64,000 nucleotides of DNA. Origin: Luteimonas huabeiensis HB2 (lineage in GTDB: Bacteria; Pseudomonadota; Gammaproteobacteria; Xanthomonadales; Xanthomonadaceae). Positions 50,235 through 60,405 of this stretch are shown piece by piece (position 1 is the stretch's first letter; each line of letters begins with the position of its first letter). The stretch spans positions 124,001 to 188,000 of the forward strand of contig NZ_JAAN01000010.1 in assembly GCF_000559025.1 (NCBI RefSeq), in the 5' to 3' direction. The position numbers and the translations under genes are program-made. The notes beneath the pieces are model-generated. The model was not told the DNA's origin, made no database searches, and saw only the letters and a program-made list of their open reading frames with translations.

Positions 50235-52570
50235 TGCGCCGCCCGCCGCAGCGCGGCCTCCACCGTGGCTTCGGTCAGCACCGTCGGCAGGATCTCGGCC
50301 TGCCCGCTGCGCGAGTACACGACGTACAGCGGCACGCCGACCGCGCGGTGGGCTTCCAGGAACGCGGTGATCTCGGGATCGGTGTGGGTCCAGTCGCCCA
50401 CCAGGTATTCGGCGCCGGCGGCCTCCAGCGCGGCGCGGAAGGCCGCGCCCGCCAGCACCCGGCGCTCGTTGGCCTTGCAGGTCACGCACCAGTCGGCGGT
50501 CATGTTGACGAAGACCGGGGTGCCGGCCTCGCGCAGCGCCTGCAACCGCTGCGCGGAGTAGGGCTGCGCGCCGCCGGTCGCCGGCGCCGCGGCCGGCGCC
50601 GGCGGCGCCAGGCGACCGACCGCCAGCACCGGCCACAGCGAGGCCAGCGCCAGCGCCAGCGCCAGCGCGCGGCCGAGGCGCCCGCCGGTCCAGCGGCGGC
50701 GCTCGTGCCACCACAGTGCCAGGGCGAACACCGCCAGCCCCGCGATCGCCAGCGCCATCGCGTCCACCCCGCGCTGGCGCCCCAGCACCCACAGCAGCCA
50801 GGCCACGGTGAGGTACATCGGGAAGGCCATCGCCTGCTTCAGCGTCTCCATCCAGGCGCCGGGGCGCGGCAGCCGCTCGCCCAGCGCCGGGACGAAGCCG
50901 ATCAGCAGGAACGGCAGCGCCAGGCCCAGGCCCAGGGCGACGAACACGCCCAGCGCGGCGGCGGTGGAGCTGGCGAAGGCGAACGCCAGCGCGCCGCCCA
51001 TGAACGGCGCGATGCAGGGGCTGGCGACCACGCAGGCCAGCACGCCGGTGAAGAAGTCCCCGGCCGGGCCCGAGCGCGCGCCGAGCGAGCCGCCGATGCC
51101 GCCGACCGCACCGCCCAGGGTGTAGACGCCCGACAGCGCCAGCCCGACCGCGAACACCAGGTAGGCCAGGGCGGCGACGAACCACGGCTGCTGCAGCTGG
51201 AAGCCCCAGCCCAGCGCCTGCCCGGTCGCGCGCAGCGCCACCGCCAGCAGGCCGACCGCGGCGAACGCCGTCACCACGCCGGCGGTGTACCAGACGGCGT
51301 GCCGGCGCGCGCTGGCGCGGCTGCCGCCGCTCTGCGCCAGCCCGACCACCTTCAGCGACAGGATCGGCAGCACGCAGGGCATCAGGTTGAGCAGCACGCC
51401 GCCCAGCAGCGCCAGCAGCAGCGCGCCGGCCAGGGTGCCGGCGCCGGCCGCGGCGGCGGGCGCGGCCGGCGGCAGGCTGCGCCCGGCGTTGCCGGCCGAG
51501 GCGTCGGGCGCGGCGGCGGCGGCCGCCCCCGCGGGCGGCGCGGCCGCCGCCTGCGACGTGTCGGGCGTGGTGGCCGGCGCCGCGTCGTCCCCGGGCCGGT
51601 CCGGCAGCGCCGGCGCGGGCGGGGTCGCCGCGGCGGCGGCCCGGGCCTCGGCCGCCTGCGCGGCGGCCGGGCGGGTGCCGGCCGGGACGGCGACCTCGAC
51701 GCTGCGCGTCATCGGCGGATAGCAGATGCCGTCGGTCTGGCAGCCCTGGAAGGTCGCGGTCAGGGTCAGCGTGCCGGCATCGCCGTGGCTGCGGCGCAGC
51801 GGCAGCGGCACGTCGATGCGGTCGAAGTAGACCACCACGTCGCCGAAGTGTTCGTCGTGATGGTCGCTGCCCGGCGGCCAGTCCGGGGCGCCGGCGGCGA
51901 AGCCGTCGCCGCGCACCTGGAAGCTGCTGCGGTCGCGGTAGAGGTAGTAGCCGGGCGCCGGGGTGAAGCGCAGCAGCAGGCGGTCGCCGCCGTCGGCGAT
52001 CGCCTCGAAGCCGAACGCCTGCTCCGGCGGCAGCGGCGCGCCCTGCGCCCCCAGCGGGCCGGCGGTACCGCCGCCGCCGGAGAGCGCGCGCCCGAGCGCG
52101 GCCAGGCCGTCGCGGCCGCCGGCGCCGGCGGCCGCCGGCAGGGCGACGCTCACCTCGCGGGTCTGCGGCGGGTAGCAGATGCCGGCGTCCGCGCAGCCCT
52201 GATAGCGCACCCGCACGACCACCCGGTCCGTGCCGGCGGCCGCCGCGCCCGGCAGCGCCATCCGCACGCGGCCGCGATAGGTCTCGACCTCGCCGAAGAA
52301 CTCGTCGACGTGGCGCGCGCCGTCGGGCAGGCGCAGGCCGTCGGCGGGAAAGCCCGGGCCTTCGGCGCCCATGCGGTGGCGGTAGAGGTAGTAGCCCTCG
52401 GCGATGGTCCAGTCCAGCTCGATGCGCTCGCGCGTCGGCGCGGTGGCGCGCAGCGCGAAGGCCTCCTCGACCGGCAGCAGGTCGTCGAAATCGACCGCCG
52501 CCTGCGCGCCGGCGGCGGCCAGCAGCGCGGTCGCGGCCAGCAGGCGCGTCGCCCAGCGCCGCAGGCGCAT
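50231..52570 (-). CDS. dsbD: Thiol:disulfide interchange protein DsbD with duplicated N-terminal domain
   Basis: 779 residues against ~565 in E. coli. It moves electrons from cytoplasmic thioredoxin to periplasmic reductases. After a signal peptide (~1-25) there are two tandem DsbD-alpha domains, each with its own Cys pair (C126/C132 in [14 protein letters not shown]277/C283 in [13 protein letters not shown]). An Ala/Pro linker leads to eight membrane helices with [14 protein letters not shown] and [14 protein letters not shown], and a C-terminal thioredoxin domain ([13 protein letters not shown]). It overlaps cutA (TGATG) upstream and the TlpA gene downstream. Confidence 0.95.
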   Translation of the reverse strand: MRLRRWATRLLAATALLAAAGAQAAVDFDDLLPVEEAFALRATAPTRERIELDWTIAEGYYLYRHRMGAEGPGFPADGLRLPDGARHVDEFFGEVETYRGRVRMALPGAAAAGTDRVVVRVRYQGCADAGICYPPQTREVSVALPAAAGAGGRDGLAALGRALSGGGGTAGPLGAQGAPLPPEQAFGFEAIADGGDRLLLRFTPAPGYYLYRDRSSFQVRGDGFAAGAPDWPPGSDHHDEHFGDVVVYFDRIDVPLPLRRSHGDAGTLTLTATFQGCQTDGICYPPMTRSVEVAVPAGTRPAAAQAAEARAAAAATPPAPALPDRPGDDAAPATTPDTSQAAAAPPAGAAAAAAPDASAGNAGRSLPPAAPAAAAGAGTLAGALLLALLGGVLLNLMPCVLPILSLKVVGLAQSGGSRASARRHAVWYTAGVVTAFAAVGLLAVALRATGQALGWGFQLQQPWFVAALAYLVFAVGLALSGVYTLGGAVGGIGGSLGARSGPAGDFFTGVLACVVASPCIAPFMGGALAFAFASSTAAALGVFVALGLGLALPFLLIGFVPALGERLPRPGAWMETLKQAMAFPMYLTVAWLLWVLGRQRGVDAMALAIAGLAVFALALWWHERRRWTGGRLGRALALALALASLWPVLAVGRLAPPAPAAAPATGGAQPYSAQRLQALREAGTPVFVNMTADWCVTCKANERRVLAGAAFRAALEAAGAEYLVGDWTHTDPEITAFLEAHRAVGVPLYVVYSRSGQAEILPTVLTEATVEAALRRAAQ

Positions 52571-52920
52571 CAGTCCGCCGCCTCCGGCGCGGTCTCGCGG
52601 GCGATCCAGTCGAGGTAGGCGGGCAGGCCGTCGGCGGCGTCGCAGGCGATCAGCTCGGGCACCTCGTAGGGATGCAGCGCGAGGAGCCGGTCGCGCAGGG
52701 CGGGCAGCCGCGCCCGCGTGGTCTTGATCAGCAACTGCACCTCCTCGGCGCGCGTCACCCGCCCGTCCCAGCGGTAGACGGACGCGATCCCCGGCAACAG
52801 GCTGACGCAGGCCGCCAGCCGCTCGGCGACCAGGCGCTCGGCGAGGCGACCGGCCGTTTCGGCGTCGGGGCAGGTGGACAGGCAGAGGAGGGCGGACAAC
52901 GGTGCGGGAGACGGCGGCAT
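52570..52920 (-). CDS. cutA: CutA1 divalent-cation tolerance protein
   Basis: 116 residues, a small trimeric PII-like protein linked to copper tolerance. Signatures are CLSTCPDAETAGRLAERLVA, RLAACVSLLPGIASVYRWDG, EEVQLLIKTTRARLPALRDR and LHPYEVPELIACDA. It is the first gene of cutA-dsbD-tlpA; a link to copper and thiol chemistry is natural. The start at 52920 (MPPSPAPLSAL) is the best; the N-terminus differs slightly in families. Confidence 0.94.
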   Translation of the reverse strand: MPPSPAPLSALLCLSTCPDAETAGRLAERLVAERLAACVSLLPGIASVYRWDGRVTRAEEVQLLIKTTRARLPALRDRLLALHPYEVPELIACDAADGLPAYLDWIARETAPEAAD

Positions 52921-52994
52921 GGGGACGGCATAGGGTAGCCCAGCGCCGTGGCGGCGGCGCGCGCCGCGCCCGCGCCGCCGTGCCCGGCAGGCCC

Positions 52995-53000
52995 TACACT
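52995..53000 (+). promoter_or_regulatory. Probable -10 box of the pagL-like gene
   Basis: TACACT, 30 bp before the ATG. It is similar to the nudC and msrC -10 boxes in this window. Confidence 0.35.
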
Positions 53001-53030
53001 GTGCGCCCCCGGTCTTCCCCCGCACGCACC

Positions 53031-53519
53031 ATGTCCCAGTCCCGTTCCCTCGCGCTGGCGGCCGCGTTCGCCGCCGCCGCGCTCAGCCTGCCCGCCGCCG
53101 CGCAGTCGCAGTTCGAAGTCAGCGCCGGCCCCTCCTGGACCCGCGACAACGAGGTCACCCCCGTGGTCGCCGCCGCCTGGTTGCCGGAATTCCGGCGGCT
53201 GGACAACGCGGTGCTGCGCTGGGAGCTCGGCGCGATCCACGTACGCGGTCGCGACGACACCGCCTACGACCTCGAGGACGACGTCACCGTCGGCCATGCC
53301 GGCCTGCGCTACGAGCGCACCGACAACGGCCTGACCCTGGGCTTCGGCGTCGGCGTGCAGACCGGCCATACCGATGCGCTGTCGGGCGACCCGCAGTTCG
53401 TCAGCACCGCGGGCTGGCGCTGGAACCGCTTCTCGCTGCTGGCCCGCCACATCTCCAACGCCAGCATCCACCAGCCCAACGACGGCGAGACCATGGTGGT
53501 CGCCGCCTGGCGCTTCTGA
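53031..53519 (+). CDS. pagL: Lipid A 3-O-deacylase (PagL family)
   Basis: 162 residues. It is an outer-membrane beta-barrel that removes the 3-O acyl chain of lipid A. It has a signal peptide (~1-25; [20 protein letters not shown]), barrel strands with alternating aromatics, and the active-site stretch [20 protein letters not shown] with His, Ser and downstream Glu in the PagL arrangement. The C-terminus MVVAAWRF ends in Phe, as outer-membrane barrels do. The function is inferred from the motif. Confidence 0.88.
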   Translation: MSQSRSLALAAAFAAAALSLPAAAQSQFEVSAGPSWTRDNEVTPVVAAAWLPEFRRLDNAVLRWELGAIHVRGRDDTAYDLEDDVTVGHAGLRYERTDNGLTLGFGVGVQTGHTDALSGDPQFVSTAGWRWNRFSLLARHISNASIHQPNDGETMVVAAWRF

Positions 53520-53579
53520 TCGCCCCGCCGCCCCGGCGGCAGGCCGGGGCGGTCGTTCGCACGATCTTCCTCCCGACCC

Positions 53580-53608
53580 CTTGAAAGGCGTCCGGGCGTG
53601 CCCATCTC
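53580..53608 (+). promoter_or_regulatory. Sigma-32 heat-shock promoter of groESL
   Basis: CTTGAAA (53580-53586), 14 bp, then CCCATCTC (53601-53608) matches the RpoH consensus CTTGAAA-N13/14-CCCCATNT well. It is upstream of the CIRCE element. Confidence 0.8.
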
Positions 53609-53647
53609 CCGGGCATCCCGGCCTGCCGGGTCTTGCCGTCCGCGGCC

Positions 53648-53674
53648 TTGGCACTCTCCATGGGCGAGTGCTAA
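53648..53674. promoter_or_regulatory. CIRCE element (HrcA operator)
   Basis: TTGGCACTC-N9-GAGTGCTAA; only the third base of the left arm departs from the consensus TTAGCACTC-N9-GAGTGCTAA. It lies 48 bp before groES. With the sigma-32 promoter upstream, it gives dual control (HrcA repression and RpoH activation), as described in Xanthomonas. Confidence 0.95.
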
Positions 53675-53721
53675 CATCGCCGCCAATCTTCAACCCGATC
53701 AATCACTTAAAGAGGATTGAA

Positions 53722-54012
53722 ATGAGCAACATCAAGCCGCTCTACGACCGCGTGGTCATCAAGCGTACCGAGGAGGAGAAGGTGTCCGCCGGTGGCATCG
53801 TGATCCCGGATTCGGCCACCGAGAAGCCGATCAGGGGCGAGGTCGTGGCCGTGGGCGAGGGCAAGACGCTCGACAACGGCAGCGTGCGCGCACCGAAGGT
53901 GAAGGCCGGGGACCAGGTCCTGTTCGGCAAGTACAGCGGCACCGAGGTCAAGCTCGACGGCGTCGAGTACCTGGTGGTGAAGGAAGACGACATCTTCGCG
54001 ATCCTCAACTGA
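53722..54012 (+). CDS. groES: Co-chaperonin GroES
   Basis: 96 residues. It is the heptameric lid of the GroEL folding cage. It begins [20 protein letters not shown], with the mobile-loop [19 protein letters not shown] and the C-terminal [22 protein letters not shown] lies before the ATG. It is co-transcribed with groL after a 135-bp gap. Confidence 0.98.
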   Translation: MSNIKPLYDRVVIKRTEEEKVSAGGIVIPDSATEKPIRGEVVAVGEGKTLDNGSVRAPKVKAGDQVLFGKYSGTEVKLDGVEYLVVKEDDIFAILN

Positions 54013-55785
<1,773 letters not shown>

Positions 55786-55810
55786 TCCCCCGCCCTGCGG
55801 CAAGCCAGAC

Positions 55811-55841
55811 CACGAAGCCCGGCCCAGTGCCGGGCTTCGTG
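55811..55841. terminator. Hairpin after groL
   Basis: CACGAAGCCCGG and CCGGGCTTCGTG form a perfect 12-bp stem with a 7-nt loop, 25 bp after the groL stop. It lacks a clear T-run but is strongly placed to end the groESL transcript. Confidence 0.7.
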
Positions 55842-56077
55842 CTTCCGGAAGGCCGGGCGCAGCGCCGATCCAGGCGTCGCGCCGACTCCTCGGGCCGTCG
55901 CGGAAGCCTCGATGCGAAGCGACAAGGCAGGGGGCGGCCGGCGATACTGCGCGACGGGCCCGGCACCTGGTTCGCACGAGCGCATCGCCGCCGGGTTCGG
56001 GCGGATGCGCCAGATGTCGTGCGATCCCGGGCGAGAACCTGACGCCAGGGCGAGCCTGCCGCAGCGAGGGCGAGGAC

Positions 56078-56461
56078 GTGCTTGAAGAACTGCTCAGATC
56101 GATTGACCGAAGCATGACGATCGGCGAACTGAGAACGCTGGTGTCCCTGGCGCTCTTTGCGATCGTCGCGGCGCATCTGGTGGTTCTCCCGGGCTTGTTC
56201 CGAAGCCACAGGCAGTCGGCCTTCGTGTTCTTGCTGATCTCTTCTGCTGGCTTGCTGGGGATATGCGGCGTGCTGTTCCTGTACCCGCAATGGTTCTTCC
56301 GTGCCGTGCTGGCCTATGCCCTGTTGTTCTCCGGGTGCGGTTTCTGGGTCGCGGGCAAAACGGCGCGTCCTTGCGGGACGGTGTTTCGCTTCTCGATCGC
56401 CTCCTTCGGCATGCTGCTCGTTCCTGTTCTTGCCTACGCGGGTTCGAAGATGGTGAGCTGA
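56078..56461 (+). CDS. Small four-helix membrane protein, unknown
   Basis: 127 residues from a GTG start preceded by GAGGG-type sequence; ATG at 56114 would give 115. Four hydrophobic helices (~19-37, 47-66, 71-91, 104-122) and little else. I do not recognise it. Codon use is unlike its neighbours: it freely uses TTG, TCT, CTT and GTT, so GC at third positions is visibly lower, a sign of recent transfer or relaxed selection. Confidence 0.6.
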   Translation: MLEELLRSIDRSMTIGELRTLVSLALFAIVAAHLVVLPGLFRSHRQSAFVFLLISSAGLLGICGVLFLYPQWFFRAVLAYALLFSGCGFWVAGKTARPCGTVFRFSIASFGMLLVPVLAYAGSKMVS

Positions 56462-56818
56462 CCGATGGCACGTCGCGCTCGAGCTGCCACGGCCAGCCCG
56501 ACCTGGTCCCGGTCCTCCCCCTGACCCCTGGCCTCCGCTCCCGACCCCCGCATTGGACAGGTCGTGCATGCCGCTGGCGCTGCGCCATGCGCTTGCGTGG
56601 GTGCGGTGGGCGGTCCGGCGCGGACGGCGGGCGTAAGATGAAGCGGTCGCGATCCACGTGAGCCCATCGATGTCGCCTGTCGCGCTACGCGAGGCCTCCC
56701 AGCGGGACGGCGCAGGCTGCCCGCACCTCCCGCCCGGCCGGCCCCGTTGCCGGACGGCGCGCGCTCGACGCGAAGCCGCTCCCGGGAAGGCCGGGGGCGC
56801 CGCCGGGGCGCGCTAGCC
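56462..56818. other. Intergenic region before the Ser/Thr kinase gene
   Basis: About 357 bp without a convincing gene. It contains a short GGCC/CCCCTGG-type repeat (56515-56550) and a TAAGAT box (56634-56639) that may be the kinase promoter; its -35 is weak. A long kinase reading from TTG 56747 runs into it. Confidence 0.4.
56515..56550. repeat. CCCCTGG-type low-complexity repeat
   Basis: CCCCCTGACCCCTGGCCTCC followed by GCTCCCGACCCCC, the same family as at 1302-1349 and the right arm at 48475-48515. Confidence 0.55.
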
Positions 56819-59614
56819 TTGGCGGTCGCCGATCCCGCAGACGCGCGCTGGCGACGGGTGCGTGCGCTGTTCGAGGCGGTCTGCGACCGCCCGCCCGAGC
56901 AATGGACCGCCGCGCTCGCGCAGCTCGGGATCGACCCCGCCGAGCGCGACGAGGCGCTGGCGCTGCTCCGCGCGCAGACCGCCGAGCTGGGGCGGCTGCG
57001 CGCCTCGCTCCGTTCCGTCGCCCTGGACGCCGAGCAGCCCCAGGCCTGGGTCGGCCGAACGCTCGGGCCCTGGCGGCTGCAGGAGCTGATCGGCAGCGGC
57101 GGCATGGCCGCGGTGTTCCTCGCCGAGCGGGTGGACAGCCTCTACCGGCGCAAGGTCGCCCTGAAGGTGCTGCGCCGGCCCTACGATCCATCGCTCGCCG
57201 CGCGCCTGGCGGGCGAGCGGCAGATCCTCGCCGATCTCCGCGGCGCCGGCATCGCGCGGCTCTACGAGGCCGGCGTCTCGGAGAGCGGGCAGCATTACCT
57301 GGTCATGGAGCATGTCGAGGGCGAGCCGCTCGACGCGTTCGTGCGCGGCCTCGGGCTCGAGGATCGCCTGCGGCTGTTCGTGCGGATCTGCCGGGTGGTG
57401 CAGACCGCGCACGCGCAATCGGTCGTGCATTGCGATCTCAAGCCCGCCAACGTGCTGGTGGACGACGAGGGCGCGCCCGTGCTGCTGGATTTCGGGATCG
57501 CGCGGCTGGTGGGCGCGGACACCGTTTCGGCCGCCGATCGCTACGCCACGCCGGCCTACGCCAGTCCCGAGCTGGTGGCCGGCCGCGCGGTGGGCGTGGC
57601 CGCCGACGTCTTCAGTCTCGGCGTGATGCTGGCCGAACTGATCGCCGATCGCGCCCTGCGGAGGACGCTGGACGACGCGCAGGCGCCGATACCGCGACCC
57701 AGCCGGTGGGCCGGGCCGGCCTGCCGCTGGCGGCGCCGGCTGGCCGGCGACCTCGATGCGATCGCCGCACGCGCCTGCGAAGTCGATCCGGTCGCGCGAT
57801 ACGCGTCGGTCGAGGCCCTGGCCGACGACGTCGAACGCTTCCTGGGCCGGTATCCCGTCCTCGCCCGCCGGCCGTCGCGGCTGCGAATCCTCGGGCTGGG
57901 GGCGCGGCGGCACTGGCAGGCGATCGCCATCGGCGCGATCGCGTCCGGCCTCGGCGCGCTCTTCGTCGTCCAGTTGATCCAGGCGCGTGCGGCGGCGGAT
58001 ACCAGCGCGGCCGTGGCGACCCAGGTCAGCGACTTCCTGGTCGCCGCCTTCGAGGCCGCCGATCCGCGCGAGCGCGGACTGCGCCCGGAGCTGACCGCCC
58101 GCGAGGTGCTGGACCGCAGCGCGGCGCGCGTGGAGGCGGAACTGGCGATGGCGCCCGACGTGCGCGCGCGGTTGCAGGTCGCGCTCGGGCGCGCGTACCA
58201 GAACCTGGGGTTGCCGCGCGTGGCATGGCGGCACCTGCAGGCGGGGGCGGACGGCCTGCGCGCGGCCGGCGCCGTGTCCGAAACGGCGGAAGCGGACGTG
58301 CTGCTGGCGCTGCAGGCGGCCAAGGAGGGCCGCTACGACGAGGCCCTGGCGCGGCTGGAAGGCGTGTCGGCATCGCTGAAGCCCCGCTTCGGCGCCGCGT
58401 CGCCGCTGCTGCGCTTGCGCATCCTGCACGCGCAGGCGGTCGCGGAGGTCGGCGCGCGCTGCGAGCGCGGGGCGGAGGCGCGCCTGCTGGCGGCGCTCGG
58501 CGAACGCCCCGACGACCCGGCGTGGCGGCGGCAGGCGGTCGCGGCGCTGCGCGACCTGGGCGCGATCCACGGCAGCCACGAGCGGCTCGAGGTGTCGGAA
58601 AGGATGCTGCGCGCGGCGCTCGCCGCGGCGCTCGAGGCGTATGGCGATACCAGCGTCGAGTACCAGCAGGTGCTGGGCGCGCTCTCGCGCACGCTCTACG
58701 TACAGGGCCGCGTGGACGAATCGGTCGCGCTCGCCGAGCGCAACCTGGCGCTCACCGCGCGGCTGTTCGGCGCGCAGAGCACCTTCACCGCCGATGCGGA
58801 GTCGCGGCTCGCGGGGCTCTACCTGGATCTGGGCCGCTACGACGATTCGGCCCGCCATTTCGACAGGAGCCTGCGCATCAGCGCGGTCGTCGACGGCGAG
58901 ACCAGCCGCGCCTATGCGGGCAAGCTGTTCGGGATGGGCATCATGGAAGAAGCGCGCGGCAGCGTGGCGCGAGCGGAGGCGCTGTACCGGCAGGCGCTGG
59001 CGTTGTACCGGGAGCACATGGGCCGCGACCACGAGACGACTCAGGAAGTGGAGATGGTGCTGGCCCGCCTGCTGATGCGCGTCGGCCGCGTCGAGGCCGC
59101 GCGCGAACCGCTGCGCCGGATCGCGGATTTGCGCCGGCGTACCCTGCCGGAAGGCGCGCCGGAGTTGCGCTCGATCGAGCTGAGCGAGCTGGAATGGCTG
59201 ATCCGTGCCGGGCGTTACGACGAAGCCGAGGCCGCGCTGGCGAGGCTGGAGGCGGTGCGCGACAGCCTGTCGCCCGGGATGGTGCTGCGGTGGGAGATGC
59301 AGGCGGCCCGGCTCGCGCAGCGTCGCGGCCAGTGGCCGCGGGCGGTCGCCGCCTGGCAGGCGGTCGTCGCGACGTTTTCCCGGCTCTACGGTGCGGACTC
59401 GACCGCCACGGCGAAATGGCGGATCCCGTTGGCCGAGTGCCTCGTCGAGCTGGGGCGGCACGAGGAGGCGGCGGAGGAACTGCACCGGGCGCGGCCCCGG
59501 CTCGCGGCGCTGGCGCCGGAGGCGGCGCTGCGGGTCCGTGCCGGAGAGGTGGCATCCCGACTGGCGGCCGCCGGCGGCGATCGGCCGGCGCCGTCCCCGG
59601 AGCGGGACGGCTGA
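56819..59614 (+). CDS. Membrane-anchored Ser/Thr protein kinase with TPR-like repeats
   Basis: 931 residues from TTG 56819; TTG 56747 or GTG 56858 are alternatives, none well supported. A ~65-residue N-terminal helical segment precedes the kinase (GRTLGPWRLQELIGSGGMAA, VALKVLRRP, VVHCDLKPANVLVDDEGAP, LLDFGIARLVG, ATPAYASPELVAG). The catalytic loop is HCD, so it is a non-RD kinase. One membrane helix follows (HWQAIAIGAIASGLGALFVV), then ~550 residues of TPR-like repeats outside the membrane. This matches Pkn-type kinases of Xanthomonadales and myxobacteria. Substrates are unknown. Confidence 0.9.
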   Translation: MAVADPADARWRRVRALFEAVCDRPPEQWTAALAQLGIDPAERDEALALLRAQTAELGRLRASLRSVALDAEQPQAWVGRTLGPWRLQELIGSGGMAAVFLAERVDSLYRRKVALKVLRRPYDPSLAARLAGERQILADLRGAGIARLYEAGVSESGQHYLVMEHVEGEPLDAFVRGLGLEDRLRLFVRICRVVQTAHAQSVVHCDLKPANVLVDDEGAPVLLDFGIARLVGADTVSAADRYATPAYASPELVAGRAVGVAADVFSLGVMLAELIADRALRRTLDDAQAPIPRPSRWAGPACRWRRRLAGDLDAIAARACEVDPVARYASVEALADDVERFLGRYPVLARRPSRLRILGLGARRHWQAIAIGAIASGLGALFVVQLIQARAAADTSAAVATQVSDFLVAAFEAADPRERGLRPELTAREVLDRSAARVEAELAMAPDVRARLQVALGRAYQNLGLPRVAWRHLQAGADGLRAAGAVSETAEADVLLALQAAKEGRYDEALARLEGVSASLKPRFGAASPLLRLRILHAQAVAEVGARCERGAEARLLAALGERPDDPAWRRQAVAALRDLGAIHGSHERLEVSERMLRAALAAALEAYGDTSVEYQQVLGALSRTLYVQGRVDESVALAERNLALTARLFGAQSTFTADAESRLAGLYLDLGRYDDSARHFDRSLRISAVVDGETSRAYAGKLFGMGIMEEARGSVARAEALYRQALALYREHMGRDHETTQEVEMVLARLLMRVGRVEAAREPLRRIADLRRRTLPEGAPELRSIELSELEWLIRAGRYDEAEAALARLEAVRDSLSPGMVLRWEMQAARLAQRRGQWPRAVAAWQAVVATFSRLYGADSTATAKWRIPLAECLVELGRHEEAAEELHRARPRLAALAPEAALRVRAGEVASRLAAAGGDRPAPSPERDG

Positions 59615-59655
59615 GCAGAGCCGGGGCGGCCGCCGCGCGCGAAGCGCGCCCGCGC

Positions 59656-59684
59656 TTGAACCCGCCGTCGCGGGCGCCTAGGCT
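59656..59684 (+). promoter_or_regulatory. Promoter of the DUF6445 gene, leaderless
   Basis: TTGAAC (59656-59661), exactly 17 bp, TAGGCT (59679-59684); the ATG at 59691 begins 6 nt after the -10. Confidence 0.65.
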
Positions 59685-59690
59685 GCGCCG

Positions 59691-60305
59691 ATGCCTACTT
59701 CCCTGGTCGTCGTCGACGATTTCCTCGGTCCGAGCGATGCGCAGCGCCTGCGCGAAGCCGGCTTGCGCCTGACCTACCCGCCGCAGCAGGGCGCCTTCCC
59801 GGGCCGCAATTCCGTGGAGCGGGTGAAGATCCCGCAGCTGGACGAGGCGGTGTCGCGGATCGTCGGCGAGCCGCTGCGCGCGATCGATCCGCCGCAGTCG
59901 CACTGCAAGTTCCGCATCACCCTCGCCCAGGACGTGGGCCGCGCGCGGGTCCACATCGACCAGGGCGCGCAGTGGTCGGGCATCCTCTACCTGAGCCGCC
60001 CCGAGGACTGCCGAGGCGGCACCGAGTTCTTCCGCCACCTGCCCACCGGCACCGAGCAGGCGCCGATCACCCAGGCGGGCATCGAGGCGCTCGGCTTCCG
60101 CACCGGCGCGGAACTGCACCGCGCCATCGTCGAACAGGACAGCAACGACGCGTCCAAGTGGGAGATGACCATGCGCGTGCCGATGCGCTTCAATCGCCTG
60201 GTGCTGCTGCGGCCGTGGCTGTGGCACACCGCCGGCGAGGCGTTCGGCGACACGCTGGAGAACGGCCGCTTCGTGTACCTGATGTTCTTCGAGTCCGCGC
60301 GCTGA
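59691..60305 (+). CDS. DUF6445 family protein (2OG-Fe(II) oxygenase-like)
   Basis: 204 residues. It has the jelly-roll pattern of 2-oxoglutarate/Fe(II) oxygenases: a metal HxD in RARVHIDQGAQWSGILYLS and a later His in LLLRPWLWHTAGEAFGDTLE. Family members are often near biosynthetic or kinase genes; the substrate is unknown. There is no signal peptide. It begins MPTSLVVVDDFLGPSDAQRL. It has its own promoter, so it is probably not in the kinase transcript. Confidence 0.75.
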   Translation: MPTSLVVVDDFLGPSDAQRLREAGLRLTYPPQQGAFPGRNSVERVKIPQLDEAVSRIVGEPLRAIDPPQSHCKFRITLAQDVGRARVHIDQGAQWSGILYLSRPEDCRGGTEFFRHLPTGTEQAPITQAGIEALGFRTGAELHRAIVEQDSNDASKWEMTMRVPMRFNRLVLLRPWLWHTAGEAFGDTLENGRFVYLMFFESAR

Positions 60306-60405
60306 GCGCGGCGCCGTCGCGGCCCGTTTCACGGGCGCGTCGGCGCGCGGCGCCTAAGCTGGCGCCCGCCGGGCGCGCCGCCGGCCCGACGAGGAACCGG
60401 ATGCC

